Shown: positions 8,997 through 17,659 of the stretch, in pieces
Numbering within the stretch: position 1 is the first letter of the stretch
Layout of the letters: every line of letters starts with the position of its first letter
NCBI GenBank assembly: GCA_964573105.1
Contig: CAZNIS010000029.1
Location: forward strand, 1 to 64,000
DNA from: CAKZSB01 sp964573105
Lineage (GTDB): Bacteria; Pseudomonadota; Gammaproteobacteria; Granulosicoccales; Granulosicoccaceae
DNA length: 64,000 bases
Direction: 5' to 3'
Translations under genes and position numbers: made by a program
Notes under the pieces: generated by a model
Seen by the model: only the letters and a program-made list of their open reading frames with translations
Told to the model about the DNA's origin: nothing
The model's database searches: none

Positions 8997-10285
8997 TGCT
9001 GGTCTGGTTTCTGCCGCTGTTCCTGTTTTTTCTGATGATCGGTCTGCCGGTGTTCTTTGGGCTGCTGGCGGCCCCCGGCATCGTGCTGTGGCTGAACGGC
9101 CAGGAGCGCGACCTGGCACTTTTATATCGCAACGTCTACAACGGCATGGACAGCTTTCCGCTGATGGCCATTCCGTTTTTCATGTTGGCCGGCGAGCTGA
9201 TGAACCGCGGCGGCATCACCATGCGGCTGGTCGAGTTTTCACAATCGATGATGGGTCATCTGCGCGGCGGACTTGCGCACGTGAATATTCTCTCATCCAT
9301 GCTGTTTGCCGGCTTGTCCGGCTCGGCGGTGGCCGATACCTCGGCGCTCGGTTCGATGCTGGTACCGGCGATGGAAAAGAACGGCTACTCAAAGCGATTT
9401 GCCGCCGCCATCACGGCTGCCTCCTCGGTGATCGGGCCGATCATTCCACCGTCCGGCATTATGATTATCTACGCCTATGTCATGGGTGAGAGCGTAGCCG
9501 CCTTGTTTCTCGCCGGCATTGTGCCGGGCGTGCTGGTGGGCGTAGGGCTGATGGCGATGACTGTCATCATGGCCAACCGCTACAACTTTCCGGTGGCATC
9601 TGCACGCGCCAACTGGCCTGCACGCGGCAAGTCATTTTTACGCGCATTTTTTCCGCTGATGACGCCGGTGATTATTCTTGGCGGCATTCTCGGTGGCATC
9701 TTCACGCCCACCGAGGCTTCGGCCGTCGCCGCCGCCTATGCCCTGTTTGTCAGTCTGTTTATTTTGCGCTCGATGTCGCTGCGCGATTTGCCGGCCGCCT
9801 TCACACGCGCCGCGATTACCTCGTCGGTGGTGCTGTTGCTGGTCGGTGCGGCGATGGCGTTTAAAACGGTAGTCAGCCTCAGCCACACGCCCGAGATGCT
9901 GGCCGAGATGATACTCGGCTTGTCAGACAATCCACTCACGCTGCTGTTTTTGATCAATATCCTGTTATTTATTGTGGGTATGTTTCTGGATGCCGGCCCG
10001 GCGATCATCATTCTGGGGCCGATCCTCGCGCCGATCTTCACCGACATTGGCGTCCACCCGGTTCACTTCGCGATTATAATGAGCGTCAACCTGACCGTGG
10101 GACTGGCAACGCCGCCGATGGGGCTGGTGCTGTTTGTCGCATCGAGTGTGTCCGGTGAACGGGTGGAGACGATATCCAAGGCCATACTGCCGTTTCTGGC
10201 GGTTGAAATACTTGTGATTTTTCTGATTACCTACGTCCCATCGATTTCACTCGCTATACCCCGATTTTTCGGGTTCATTCAATAA
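8996..10285 (+). CDS. dctM: TRAP transporter large permease (DctM type)
   Basis: A 429-residue, roughly twelve-helix inner-membrane protein of the DctM family, the transport subunit of the TRAP system. Recognisable stretches include PVFFGLLAAPGIVLW at the N-terminus, LMAIPFFMLAGELMNRGGIT, LSGSAVADTSALGSMLVPAM, IGPIIPPSGIMIIYAYV, GIFTPTEASAVAAAYAL and VGLATPPMGLVLFV. The ATG at 8996 shares one base with the dctQ stop. The length is standard. Neighbouring gene content suggests the imported substrate is a carboxylate, but the DctP pocket that would indicate it is partly lost in the gap. Confidence 0.95.
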   Translation: MLVWFLPLFLFFLMIGLPVFFGLLAAPGIVLWLNGQERDLALLYRNVYNGMDSFPLMAIPFFMLAGELMNRGGITMRLVEFSQSMMGHLRGGLAHVNILSSMLFAGLSGSAVADTSALGSMLVPAMEKNGYSKRFAAAITAASSVIGPIIPPSGIMIIYAYVMGESVAALFLAGIVPGVLVGVGLMAMTVIMANRYNFPVASARANWPARGKSFLRAFFPLMTPVIILGGILGGIFTPTEASAVAAAYALFVSLFILRSMSLRDLPAAFTRAAITSSVVLLLVGAAMAFKTVVSLSHTPEMLAEMILGLSDNPLTLLFLINILLFIVGMFLDAGPAIIILGPILAPIFTDIGVHPVHFAIIMSVNLTVGLATPPMGLVLFVASSVSGERVETISKAILPFLAVEILVIFLITYVPSISLAIPRFFGFIQ

Positions 10286-10318
10286 CCATAGATTCACGCC
10301 AAGCGAAAGAGGAACACC

Positions 10319-11260
10319 ATGAAACCCGTGAAGATGATCAAATCGGTACTGGCAGCGGCACTGCTGTCGGTAGGCGCTATGTCAGTGGCCAGCGCTGCCG
10401 ACATCACCCTGCGCGCCACCGCCAACTCCAATGAAAACGACGAAGACTACGACGGCCTGGTGGTCTTCAAGAACTACGTCGAAAACGCCTCCAATGGCAA
10501 GATTGCCGTCGAGCTCTTCATCGGCACTCAGCTTTGCTCAAAGGGTGCAGAGTGCCTGCAGGGTGTAGCCGACGGCTCGATCGATATCTACATCTCTACC
10601 TCAGGGGGTGCAGCCGGCATCTTCCCCTATGTTCAGGTGCTCGATCTGCCCTACCTGCTGCGCGATGATCGCATTGCCGAGGAAGTCCTGTCTGAAGGCA
10701 CTTTCACTCGCACCGTGCGCGATATGGCNNNNNNNNNNNNNNNNNNNNNNNNNNNNNNNNNNNNNNNNNNNNNNNNNNNNNNNNNNNNNNNNNNNNNNNN
10801 NNNNNNNNNNNNNNNNNNNNNNNNNNNNGTCGAAGGCTCTAAGAACGGTATCACCGACATCATGGGCATGAAATTCCCCGATGCCGGCCTGAAATACGTC
10901 ACTCTCGATGGCCACGCCTACATGGGTGCATTGTGGTGGATGTCTAACGATCGATTCATGGAGATGGATGAAAGCATGCGCCGCGTGGTGGTAGACGGTT
11001 TCGCCGCCCTGCAACAGGCAACCTTTGCCTCACCGAAGCGCAAGTCGATTCAGGCGTATCAGGACTTTGTCGCCGGTGGCGGTGATCTGTACGTCCCGAC
11101 AGCCGAAGAAAAAGGTGCGTTCAAAGAAGCTGCTGCACCGGTATTCGACTGGTTCAAGGAAAACGTCAAAAACGGCCCGGCAGTATTCGACGCACTGAGT
11201 GCGGCGGCAGCCACTGCCGAAGAGAAAATCGACGGTGGTGCTGCGAAAGATATTCAGTAG
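10319..11260 (+). CDS. dctP: TRAP transporter periplasmic substrate-binding protein (DctP type), interrupted by gap
   Basis: This begins with a signal peptide (SVLAAALLSVGAMSVASA, cut before ADITLR), followed by the DctP fold: VVFKNYVENASNGKIAVELF, QGVADGSIDIYIS, VLDLPYLL. After the N run it resumes with VEGSKNGITDIMGMKFPDAG and GALWWMSNDRF. Residues 137-170 are unknown. With the 100-base placeholder the protein is 313 residues, while the family is usually 325-345, and the fragment expected in the hole (including the carboxylate-binding arginine) is longer than 33 residues. So the true gap is probably over 200 bases; this is inference from family length. An AAGAGGA precedes the ATG. The gene ends just before a strong hairpin. 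Confidence 0.88.
   Translation: MKPVKMIKSVLAAALLSVGAMSVASAADITLRATANSNENDEDYDGLVVFKNYVENASNGKIAVELFIGTQLCSKGAECLQGVADGSIDIYISTSGGAAGIFPYVQVLDLPYLLRDDRIAEEVLSEGTFTRTVRDMXXXXXXXXXXXXXXXXXXXXXXXXXXXXXXXXXXVEGSKNGITDIMGMKFPDAGLKYVTLDGHAYMGALWWMSNDRFMEMDESMRRVVVDGFAALQQATFASPKRKSIQAYQDFVAGGGDLYVPTAEEKGAFKEAAAPVFDWFKENVKNGPAVFDALSAAAATAEEKIDGGAAKDIQ
10729..10828. other. Assembly gap (100 N) inside dctP
   Basis: A run of exactly 100 N, the usual scaffold placeholder for a gap of unknown size. The reading frame happens to stay open across it, but this says nothing about the true length. Confidence 0.98.
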
Positions 11261-11269
11261 CAATTGATT

Positions 11270-11296
11270 GGCTGGCGGCCGAATCGGCCGCCAGCC
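11270..11296. terminator. Hairpin terminator shared by dctP and the Sel1 gene
   Basis: A perfect 12-base stem with an AAT loop (left arm 11270-11281, right arm 11285-11296; arms GGCTGGCGGCCG and its complement). It lies between the dctP stop (11260) and the convergent Sel1-gene stop (11299), so it can serve both strands. The T tract is weak on both sides. Confidence 0.7.
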
Positions 11297-11298
11297 CG

Positions 11299-11826
11299 TT
11301 ATCGAAACGGATACAGCCAGGGTCGATAATCATCCACCAGCACATGCGCCTGTTCAATCTGTTCCGCCGTCATTTTCTTCACCACTTCTTCCTGCGAAAT
11401 CGCCGCATCGGGATCACCGCCGATGGCCGACAGCACATACCACATATAGGCTCTGACCAGATCCGGCGCCGGCATACCGCGCCCGACTTCGTAGTACCAG
11501 CCAACCCCCGACTGAGCGCCCGGATGTCCCTTCAGCGCCGAGCGCAGATACCAGTCAAACGCGCGCACGTCGTCGCGCTCGACACCCAGCCCCATCGCGT
11601 ACATCACGCCGATCAGTTCCTCGGCATCGGCATTGCCAGAGCGAGCTGCAGGCAGCAATTGATGCATCGCCTCTTCAAACTGGTTGCTCTCCATCAGATC
11701 GCGCGCTTTTTCAATATCCGCGTGCAGCGGTGGCACCAGCACAAATGCTGTCAGCAGTGCGGCAATCGACAGGTTTCGGCGGGCGGCTGGCAATGGCTGA
11801 TCCTCATAATCGGGTTGATGATTCAC
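11299..11826 (-). CDS. Exported Sel1-repeat protein
   Basis: A protein of about 175 residues with a signal peptide (RRNLSIAALLTAFVLVPPLHA) and two or three Sel1/TPR-like helical repeats (AEELIGVMYAMGLGVERDDV, AFDWYLRSALKGHPGAQSGV, AYMWYVLSAIGGDPDA). Sel1 proteins are usually adaptors. The start is uncertain: GTG 11826 gives a good signal peptide and overlaps the first bases of the divergent peroxidase gene, while TTG 11793 would remove the overlap but leave a shorter n-region. The two divergent genes leave almost no room for promoters, so at least one start is probably different from that listed. Confidence 0.75.
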   Translation of the reverse strand: MNHQPDYEDQPLPAARRNLSIAALLTAFVLVPPLHADIEKARDLMESNQFEEAMHQLLPAARSGNADAEELIGVMYAMGLGVERDDVRAFDWYLRSALKGHPGAQSGVGWYYEVGRGMPAPDLVRAYMWYVLSAIGGDPDAAISQEEVVKKMTAEQIEQAHVLVDDYRPWLYPFR

Positions 11827-13107
11827 ACGGGCGCTGCCGGTGCAGCCGACAGTATATTCACCCCGCTCGGTGCTGACGATTTTCTGCCGCACAAAAAGGC
11901 GCGTGCCGAACTGGGCCAACTGCTGTTCTACGATCCGATACTGTCAGGCAATCAGAATATCTCCTGCGGCACTTGTCACCACCACGATCTGGCAAGCGCC
12001 GACGCACTGCCGCTGGGTATCGGCGAGGGCGGCAGCGGGATTGGCACCAAACGCACCGCCGGTATTGGCGATGACCGAATCGCCAAACGCATCCCGCGCA
12101 ATGCCCCTGCGCTATTTAATCTGGGTGCGCGCGAGATCACGCATTTATTTCACGACGGACGGCTCAGCCACTCCGACGACTACGACAACGGCTTCGACAG
12201 CCCGGCCGAAGAGTGGCTGCCGGACGGTCTGCCATCACTGCTGGCTGCACAGGCTCTGTTTCCGCTGACATCCGAATTCGAGATGGCCGGCAATCCAGGA
12301 GAAAATCAGGTCGCCGGCGCCGCCTATGATCGCATTGATTACGTCTGGCCAATTATTAGCGACCGGGTGCGCAGCATCCCGCAATACAAGGCGGCCTTCA
12401 TCAAACAATTTGACGACATAGAAACCGCACTGGACATCAGCATCACCCACATCGCCATCGCACTGGCCGACTTTATCAATTTCGAATGGCAAAGCTTCGA
12501 CAGCCCGTGGGATGAGTATCTGGCCACAGACCAGCCGATGCCTGACGACGCCATGCAGGGGCTTGCACTCTTCACCGGCAAGGCCAACTGCAGCAGTTGC
12601 CACAGTGGCCCGCTTTTTACCGATCACGATTTCCACGCACTGGCATTGCCGCAGTTTGGCCCCGGCCGCACCCGCCGCTTTGACCCCTATGCCCGCGACA
12701 CCGGTCGCATGGCAGAGACCGATGATCTGGCCGATGCCTATCGCTTTCGCACACCGAGTTTACGCAACGTCGCGCTGACTGCACCCTATGGCCACAACGG
12801 TGCTTATGCCACGCTGGAGGGGATTATTCGCCATCATCTCAATCCGTTGCGTGAATTGGATCGCTGGCAACCCGCACAAGTCGACCTGCCAGCGGCTCCC
12901 TGGCTTTCGAAAGTTGATTTCATCACGAGGCAAGATACCCGCGAGCAAGCGCGCCTCAGACACCACGTCGATATCAAACCGGTAGATTTGAGCGATGCCG
13001 AAGTCCAGCAACTAGTTGCGTTTCTACACACCCTCACCGGCACCAACAGCCGCTACGGCAAAATGGGACCACCGGGCAGTGTGCCGAGCGGCCTGCCAAT
13101 CGATTGA
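11818..13107 (+). CDS. Di-haem cytochrome c peroxidase / MauG family protein
   Basis: About 429 residues with two c-type haem motifs, CGTCH (near residue 47) and CSSCH (near 260), separated as in the CCP/MauG family. Other features include FYDPILSGNQNISCGTCH, DGRLSHSDDY, LFPLTSEFEM and FRTPSLRNVALTAPYGHNGA, the last being a very typical CCP stretch. The enzyme would sit in the periplasm and reduce peroxide or oxidise a partner protein. The start is unsure: ATG 11818 leaves a short hydrophobic leader (MIHTGAAGA), and the frame is open upstream with a better hydrophobic core (WQWLILIIGL) but only a GTG at 11722 as an earlier start, which would overlap the Sel1 gene. The stop is one base before the tag start. 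Confidence 0.88.
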   Translation: MIHTGAAGAADSIFTPLGADDFLPHKKARAELGQLLFYDPILSGNQNISCGTCHHHDLASADALPLGIGEGGSGIGTKRTAGIGDDRIAKRIPRNAPALFNLGAREITHLFHDGRLSHSDDYDNGFDSPAEEWLPDGLPSLLAAQALFPLTSEFEMAGNPGENQVAGAAYDRIDYVWPIISDRVRSIPQYKAAFIKQFDDIETALDISITHIAIALADFINFEWQSFDSPWDEYLATDQPMPDDAMQGLALFTGKANCSSCHSGPLFTDHDFHALALPQFGPGRTRRFDPYARDTGRMAETDDLADAYRFRTPSLRNVALTAPYGHNGAYATLEGIIRHHLNPLRELDRWQPAQVDLPAAPWLSKVDFITRQDTREQARLRHHVDIKPVDLSDAEVQQLVAFLHTLTGTNSRYGKMGPPGSVPSGLPID

Positions 13108-13108
13108 A

Positions 13109-13684
13109 ATGAACATGACAAGAGAACCGAAGCGCTGCGGCTGGTGTGCAGGCCATGACCTTCACATTGAATATCACGACGCCGAGTGGGGCGTGCCGGT
13201 ACACGATGATCGCCACCTGTTTGAAATGCTGAACCTGGAAGGGGCACAGGCCGGTGTGAGCTGGCTGGTGGTGTTGAAAAAGCGCCCGCACTATCAAAAA
13301 GTGTTTGCCAACTTCGAAGCCGAAAAAGTCGTCCGCTTCACTGACAAGAAACTGGAAAAACTGCTGTTGGACCCGGGCATCATTCGCAACCGGCTCAAGG
13401 TGTTTGGCGTGCGTGAAAATGCCCGAGCATTTTTGGAGGTGCAATCCGAGTACGGTAGCTTTAACGACTACATCTGGCAGTTTGTCGACGGCAAACCGAT
13501 CGTCAACAAATGGAAGACCTCCAAACAGGTACCCGGCAAAACCGAGGTCAGCGATACCATGAGCAAGGATCTGAAAAAGCGCGGATTCAAGTTTATCGGC
13601 AGCACCATCTGCTATGCATTCATGCAGGGTGTGGGCATGGTTAACGATCACACCACCGACTGTTTTCGCTATAAGCAGGTATAG
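13109..13684 (+). CDS. tag: DNA-3-methyladenine glycosylase I
   Basis: A 191-residue base-excision repair enzyme that removes 3-methyladenine. It matches the family along its whole length: the zinc ligands RCGW (Cys10) and EYHD (His23) at the N-terminus and NDHTTDCF (His and Cys) at the C-terminus, EWGVPVHDD, the catalytic-region LEGAQAGVSW, the lysine-rich helical part and CYAFMQGVGMVND. ATG 13109 is one base after the peroxidase stop; a second ATG two codons on is equally possible. It probably shares a transcript with the peroxidase gene. Confidence 0.96.
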   Translation: MNMTREPKRCGWCAGHDLHIEYHDAEWGVPVHDDRHLFEMLNLEGAQAGVSWLVVLKKRPHYQKVFANFEAEKVVRFTDKKLEKLLLDPGIIRNRLKVFGVRENARAFLEVQSEYGSFNDYIWQFVDGKPIVNKWKTSKQVPGKTEVSDTMSKDLKKRGFKFIGSTICYAFMQGVGMVNDHTTDCFRYKQV

Positions 13685-13711
13685 GCGCAAGCCTTCGCCG
13701 CAGACGCCGAA

Positions 13712-15124
13712 ATGACAAATTCCATACAAAACAAAATGGCTGCAGAGCAGCGCTCGAAAGCACTCTACGAGCAGGCGCAAACCTTCGCTTTCGAATATGC
13801 AGACGGCGCAGCCGAGCGCAACGTCTACCCAACCGAAGCTGCCTTACAGAGACTGGCTGCATTCGATGAAAGCCTGCCACAGCAAAGTGGTGATGCCGGC
13901 GCCATACTTGAGCAACTGCACCAACACGGCTCACCGGCGACAGTGGCACAAAACGGCGGGCGCTATTTCGGATTTGTGAATGGCGGCGTTGTGCCGGCGG
14001 CAATGGCGGCGCGAGCACTGACCGATCACTGGGATCAAAACTGCGCGCTGAACCTGATGTCACCGGTGGTTTCACGCATTGAGGAGGTCACCGAACGCTG
14101 GCTGGTCGAACTGCTGGAACTGCCAAAAGATTCCGCGGCCGGGTTTGTCAGCGGCACCTCGATGGCAATTGTTTGTGGCCTTGCGGCCGCGCGGTACAGA
14201 ATCCTGCACAATCAGGGCTGGGACATTAACGGCCGCGGCCTGAACGGTGCACCAACGATTCGCATCGTCACCGGCCGCCAGACGCACGCCGCTGTCACCA
14301 AGGCCATTGGTGTATTGGGCCTGGGCATCGACAACATCGAGTGGGTCGACACTGACGCTCAAGGCAGAATCATCGCCGAGCAGATACCAACGCTCGATGC
14401 CAGTTGCATGCTGATCCTGCAGGCCGGCAATGTGAACTCGGGAGCATTCGATGATTTTTCAGCCATTGTCGGCAAGGCGCGCAAGGCCGGCGCGTGGATA
14501 CATGTGGACGGTGCCTTTGGCTTGTGGGCTGGCGCCACACGATCACTCAAACACCTGACTGACGGTATGCAACAGGCGCACTCGTTCTCGGGCGATGGGC
14601 ACAAGACTCTGAACACGCCCTACGATAGCGGCGTGGTGCTGTGCACCGATCGCGATGCACTGATCAATTCGCTGCAGGCAAGCGGTGCCTATTTGACTTT
14701 AAGTGAGCACCGAGACGGCATGCTGTACACCCCGGAGATGTCGCGCCGCGCACGCGCGGTGGAACTGTGGGCAACGTTGAAATACCTCGGTCGCGACGGC
14801 CTGGAGGAAATGATCACCGGCATGCACCAACACGCCGTGCAGTTGGCCAAAGGCCTTGCCGATGCCGGTTTTCATATCCGCAACGACGTGGTGTTCAATC
14901 AGGTTGTCGTGAGTTGTGGCGACGATTCCCTCACCCAAGCCACACTCAAGGCCGTGCAGGATGATCGCGTCTGCTGGGTGGGCGGTTCAAACTGGAACGA
15001 CGAGAGCGTGATCCGTGTGAGCGTATGTTCGTGGGTGACAGACAGCGACGATATCGAGCGCACGATTGAATCCTTTGTGCGTTGTCGCAACACCAGCGTG
15101 GCACAACAGGCAAAGAGTAGCTAA
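13712..15124 (+). CDS. Group II PLP-dependent decarboxylase
   Basis: A 470-residue fold-type I PLP enzyme of the aromatic amino-acid/glutamate decarboxylase group. The PLP lysine is K298 in FSGDGHKTLNTPYDSG, the ring-stacking histidine is H192 in GRQTHAAVTKA, and the pyridine-nitrogen aspartate is D266 in WIHVDGAFG. FVSGTSMA binds the phosphate. Group members decarboxylate Tyr, Trp, DOPA, Glu or Asp, and some are aldehyde synthases or desulfinases; the sequence alone does not tell which. It follows tag by 27 bases and is followed after 2 bases by a small conserved gene, so the three may be one operon. Confidence 0.9.
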   Translation: MTNSIQNKMAAEQRSKALYEQAQTFAFEYADGAAERNVYPTEAALQRLAAFDESLPQQSGDAGAILEQLHQHGSPATVAQNGGRYFGFVNGGVVPAAMAARALTDHWDQNCALNLMSPVVSRIEEVTERWLVELLELPKDSAAGFVSGTSMAIVCGLAAARYRILHNQGWDINGRGLNGAPTIRIVTGRQTHAAVTKAIGVLGLGIDNIEWVDTDAQGRIIAEQIPTLDASCMLILQAGNVNSGAFDDFSAIVGKARKAGAWIHVDGAFGLWAGATRSLKHLTDGMQQAHSFSGDGHKTLNTPYDSGVVLCTDRDALINSLQASGAYLTLSEHRDGMLYTPEMSRRARAVELWATLKYLGRDGLEEMITGMHQHAVQLAKGLADAGFHIRNDVVFNQVVVSCGDDSLTQATLKAVQDDRVCWVGGSNWNDESVIRVSVCSWVTDSDDIERTIESFVRCRNTSVAQQAKSS

Positions 15125-15126
15125 CC

Positions 15127-15717
15127 ATGGGCATTTGGCTTCTGATTTACCGCATCGCCGACGAACACCTCGATCGCTATCTCGACTGGTTTCACCACAC
15201 TCATATCGATGAAAAGCTCGCCCGCCCCGGCTACAACTGGGCCACACACTACCGCGTGCAGGGAGAGGGCAACCGGTACATCGCGATGTTCGGCTCCAGC
15301 AGCAGCAGAACCTTTTTCGACCCGAGCCCAAAACAGTTAAAGCCCAAACAGGATGCGCTGACACGTGAGATGATTGGCTATCGCATGCAGCCGATGTCGC
15401 TGGTTTGCACATGTGAGTGGTCGAACAGCACAGACCAGTCTCACACCATCCAGTCCCGTTTCATCGAATTGAGTCTATTTGGCAACGATTCGGATGATCA
15501 GGATGTTATGGCCTGGTGTGCACAACAGCATTCCCCTTCCCGAGAATCAGATTTTATCGTGCATCAATTTTTGGCAAGCTCCGGCGCACCCAGGCATTTA
15601 TCCATTGTTGAAGCGCATAAAGTCACGGGCAAGCTGGTGCAGCTCCAGGCGGGTGATGACAAAGAATCACCGGCGGCCAATCGGTATATCGCCGAACAGA
15701 TCTTGTTTCGCGATTAA
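15127..15717 (+). CDS. Conserved protein, possible dimeric alpha-beta barrel
   Basis: A 196-residue soluble protein starting 2 bases after the decarboxylase stop. I recognise no named family. The start (WLLIYRIADEHLDRYLDWFH HTHIDEKLARPGY, read in two parts) and a second half with a related length hint at two ferredoxin-like alpha-beta units of the EthD/Dabb kind, in which a WY/WF-x-x-x-H motif precedes PGF or PGY. It has no signal peptide or membrane segment. The tight spacing suggests it works with the decarboxylase. Confidence 0.7.
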   Translation: MGIWLLIYRIADEHLDRYLDWFHHTHIDEKLARPGYNWATHYRVQGEGNRYIAMFGSSSSRTFFDPSPKQLKPKQDALTREMIGYRMQPMSLVCTCEWSNSTDQSHTIQSRFIELSLFGNDSDDQDVMAWCAQQHSPSRESDFIVHQFLASSGAPRHLSIVEAHKVTGKLVQLQAGDDKESPAANRYIAEQILFRD

Positions 15718-15781
15718 TTCTTCTTCGCGTCCGCGATTGGTCTCAATGAAGACCAAACCATCTATGAATGCGCCCTATTGC

Positions 15782-16642
15782 TTAATCGCCAGACAGTTTG
15801 AATTCATAGTCTGAGAAAACCACACCAAATCGGATCGCACTTGAGTGGACGTTATACTGCTGCAGTGATTCACCATAGCCGTTGAACACCTGAACCATCC
15901 ACTGAATACCCAGACTTTTACTGGGAAACAGCCATTGCATCTCGACATTGCCACGGGAAAAATCGGTCAAGCCTCCGCCCTTTCTCACGGACATTCTCAA
16001 TCGGTGCTGGTTGGAGAAAGTATAGGTCGCAGCCAGCTCACCGAACCCGTAAAAGTCGGTTATGTCCCTGTTCTGCCTGCCGCGGGTCACCGGGTGCCAC
16101 AACGAAATGTCGATGGCCAGACGGTTGCGGATACTCGTCTCTGATTCTTCCAGTAGCGGCTTTTCAACTTTTCCCAAAAAAGGAAAGTGCATGCGAGCAT
16201 AGATTCGATCCCAGCTGCGCGATTCGATTGAATCGCGTCCATTGGATTGATGCTCCCAGCCCATGAACCGGACCGCGCGCCTGCCAAATAGTTCTACATT
16301 TTTTGCCCAGAACAACTCTGGCATATAGTTGGTTTCACTAAATGGAAATGACTGCTGACACAACTCCCAGAACGCTCGCTGTGTGTAACCGAAATACAGC
16401 GGGCCCGTTCTCTCTACGATACCGGCAATCGTGCCCCTGGCAACGTTGGTTGGATTTCGCAACGGGGTAGCGAAACTGATCTGAAACTTTCCGTCGCACC
16501 GAACATCGCCATCTTCATTCTCCAGATCATCTGCCCCGGCGAAGAGAAAGTAGTTTTGTTTATAACCCTCGGTAACTGCCTGGGCCGCACTGGCAAACAA
16601 CACCACGCCAAAAGCGATAAAACAAGTGACAGCACGCTTCAT
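15782..16642 (-). CDS. pldA: Outer-membrane phospholipase A
   Basis: A 286-residue protein with a signal peptide (CFIAFGVVLFASAAQA) and the OMPLA beta-barrel sequence pattern. The active-site segment is EHQSNGRDSIESRSWDR: H131 and S133 match His142 and Ser144 of the E. coli enzyme, and SRSW precedes the third residue. In E. coli that residue is Asn156; here it is D145, giving a Ser-His-Asp set. The calcium-binding serine/arginine neighbourhood (NGR, SRSW) is kept. The protein ends in an amphipathic strand that lacks the usual aromatic last residue (KLSGD), as some barrels do. It would hydrolyse phospholipids that reach the outer leaflet. It is a monocistronic gene. Confidence 0.9.
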   Translation of the reverse strand: MKRAVTCFIAFGVVLFASAAQAVTEGYKQNYFLFAGADDLENEDGDVRCDGKFQISFATPLRNPTNVARGTIAGIVERTGPLYFGYTQRAFWELCQQSFPFSETNYMPELFWAKNVELFGRRAVRFMGWEHQSNGRDSIESRSWDRIYARMHFPFLGKVEKPLLEESETSIRNRLAIDISLWHPVTRGRQNRDITDFYGFGELAATYTFSNQHRLRMSVRKGGGLTDFSRGNVEMQWLFPSKSLGIQWMVQVFNGYGESLQQYNVHSSAIRFGVVFSDYEFKLSGD

Positions 16643-16810
16643 AGTTGAACTCCGATCGATACTGCCCGCAGGCTACCCAGTGCCTGCCAGCATGACATCA
16701 CCCAATTGTATTAGTGGATACCCGACGGCCTGCAACAGGCGAACAACACCGGCAGACGACAGCCTTTATGCGATTGCCCGTCAAACAAAGGTTTCAACCA
16801 CAGGAGTTAC

Positions 16811-17449
16811 CTAGTCGCCTGGCACAAGCGTCTCACGCACCAGCTTGTAAAGTTCGGAATCCGGCTGTTCGGATGTCAAGGCCAGCAGTATCGATGACTG
16901 ATTGGCCTTTGGCTGATTCTGACTCGCCTTGGTTTTGGCCTCGATTCTGCTGGCCAGCACTTGCACACCAACCAGTGCGCCAAACTGCTTCTCCAGATAG
17001 TCTTCGGGCGCGTCAGACATCGCCCACGGCTCTGCCCTTGCTACCTCGTTGTGCTCGGTCAGTGCCTGCAACTGCTGTCGAACCCAATCGCGATCATCCA
17101 CCAGCGTCACTTCTCCATGCACGTGAACCACCGCATAGTTCCAGGTGGGAACGACTTTGCCGTGCTCGCGCTTCGTTGCATACCAGGACGGAGAGATATA
17201 ACCCTGCGGGCCATGGAATGTCACGACACACTGTCTGCCACGATCCAGCATTGAGCTAAGTCCATTGGCTCTGGGTATGTGGGCACGCAGGCGTACCCGG
17301 TTTGTATCGGTGACATCGGCGACGAACGGCAGATGATTAACTTCAAAACCATTGTCATTATTGACCACAAGGGTGCCGAGCGCATTCTGGCTAATCAGAA
17401 CCAGCAACTGTTCAAGGTCCTCTACTTCGAAAACCCTTGGCATGTACAT
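16811..17449 (-). CDS. PaiB-like FMN-binding protein
   Basis: A 212-residue protein of the PaiB / FMN-binding split-barrel family, once called negative transcriptional regulators. Typical features are the MYMPRVFE start, NHLPFV, the ARANGLSS-like IPRANGLSSML, the conserved HGPQGYISPSWY, VPTWNYAVVHVHGEV and the C-terminal QNQPKANQ (in family form K-x-SQNR-x). ATG 17449 is chosen over an upstream in-frame start because PaiB proteins begin with MY.P. The role is probably flavin-dependent reduction or haem-type binding rather than DNA binding; this is uncertain. Confidence 0.88.
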   Translation of the reverse strand: MYMPRVFEVEDLEQLLVLISQNALGTLVVNNDNGFEVNHLPFVADVTDTNRVRLRAHIPRANGLSSMLDRGRQCVVTFHGPQGYISPSWYATKREHGKVVPTWNYAVVHVHGEVTLVDDRDWVRQQLQALTEHNEVARAEPWAMSDAPEDYLEKQFGALVGVQVLASRIEAKTKASQNQPKANQSSILLALTSEQPDSELYKLVRETLVPGD

Positions 17450-17514
17450 GATTGATAATCCTGGCTTGTACGACAACCGATGGAGTGAGCTGGATAATTT
17501 GCGTGAAATGTATC

Positions 17515-17557
17515 GTCGGGCACGCTTTGCTTTGCTTCGCTGCGGCCCGACCTACAG
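17515..17557. repeat. REP-like extragenic palindrome
   Basis: An imperfect palindrome with arms GTCGGGC (17515-17521) and GCCCGAC (17545-17551), then CTACAG. On the opposite strand it reads CTGTAGGTCGGGC, the head of REP-type repeats common in gammaproteobacteria. A related element lies at 51262-51287. No RAYT transposase gene is in the window. Confidence 0.5.
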
Positions 17558-17574
17558 TCTCCTTCAACAACCGG

Positions 17575-17607
17575 TTAGTCTTTGTAGTCGGGCTCTTTGC
17601 GGTCCAT
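17575..17607 (-). pseudogene. Remnant of the 3' end of a second class II aldolase gene
   Basis: On the minus strand this stretch reads ATG GAC CGC AAA GAG ... to a TAA, giving MDRKEPDYKD. The intact aldolase just upstream ends LDRNEPDYKL. At DNA level 24 of 26 bases match between 17581-17606 and 17666-17691. No other part of the gene is recognisable, so this looks like the tail left by a tandem duplication that was deleted, next to the REP-like element. Confidence 0.55.
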
Positions 17608-17659
17608 ATTTGAGTACGACCGACACCACCCACGGGTGCGACAGGCGTGTTGTGAACAG

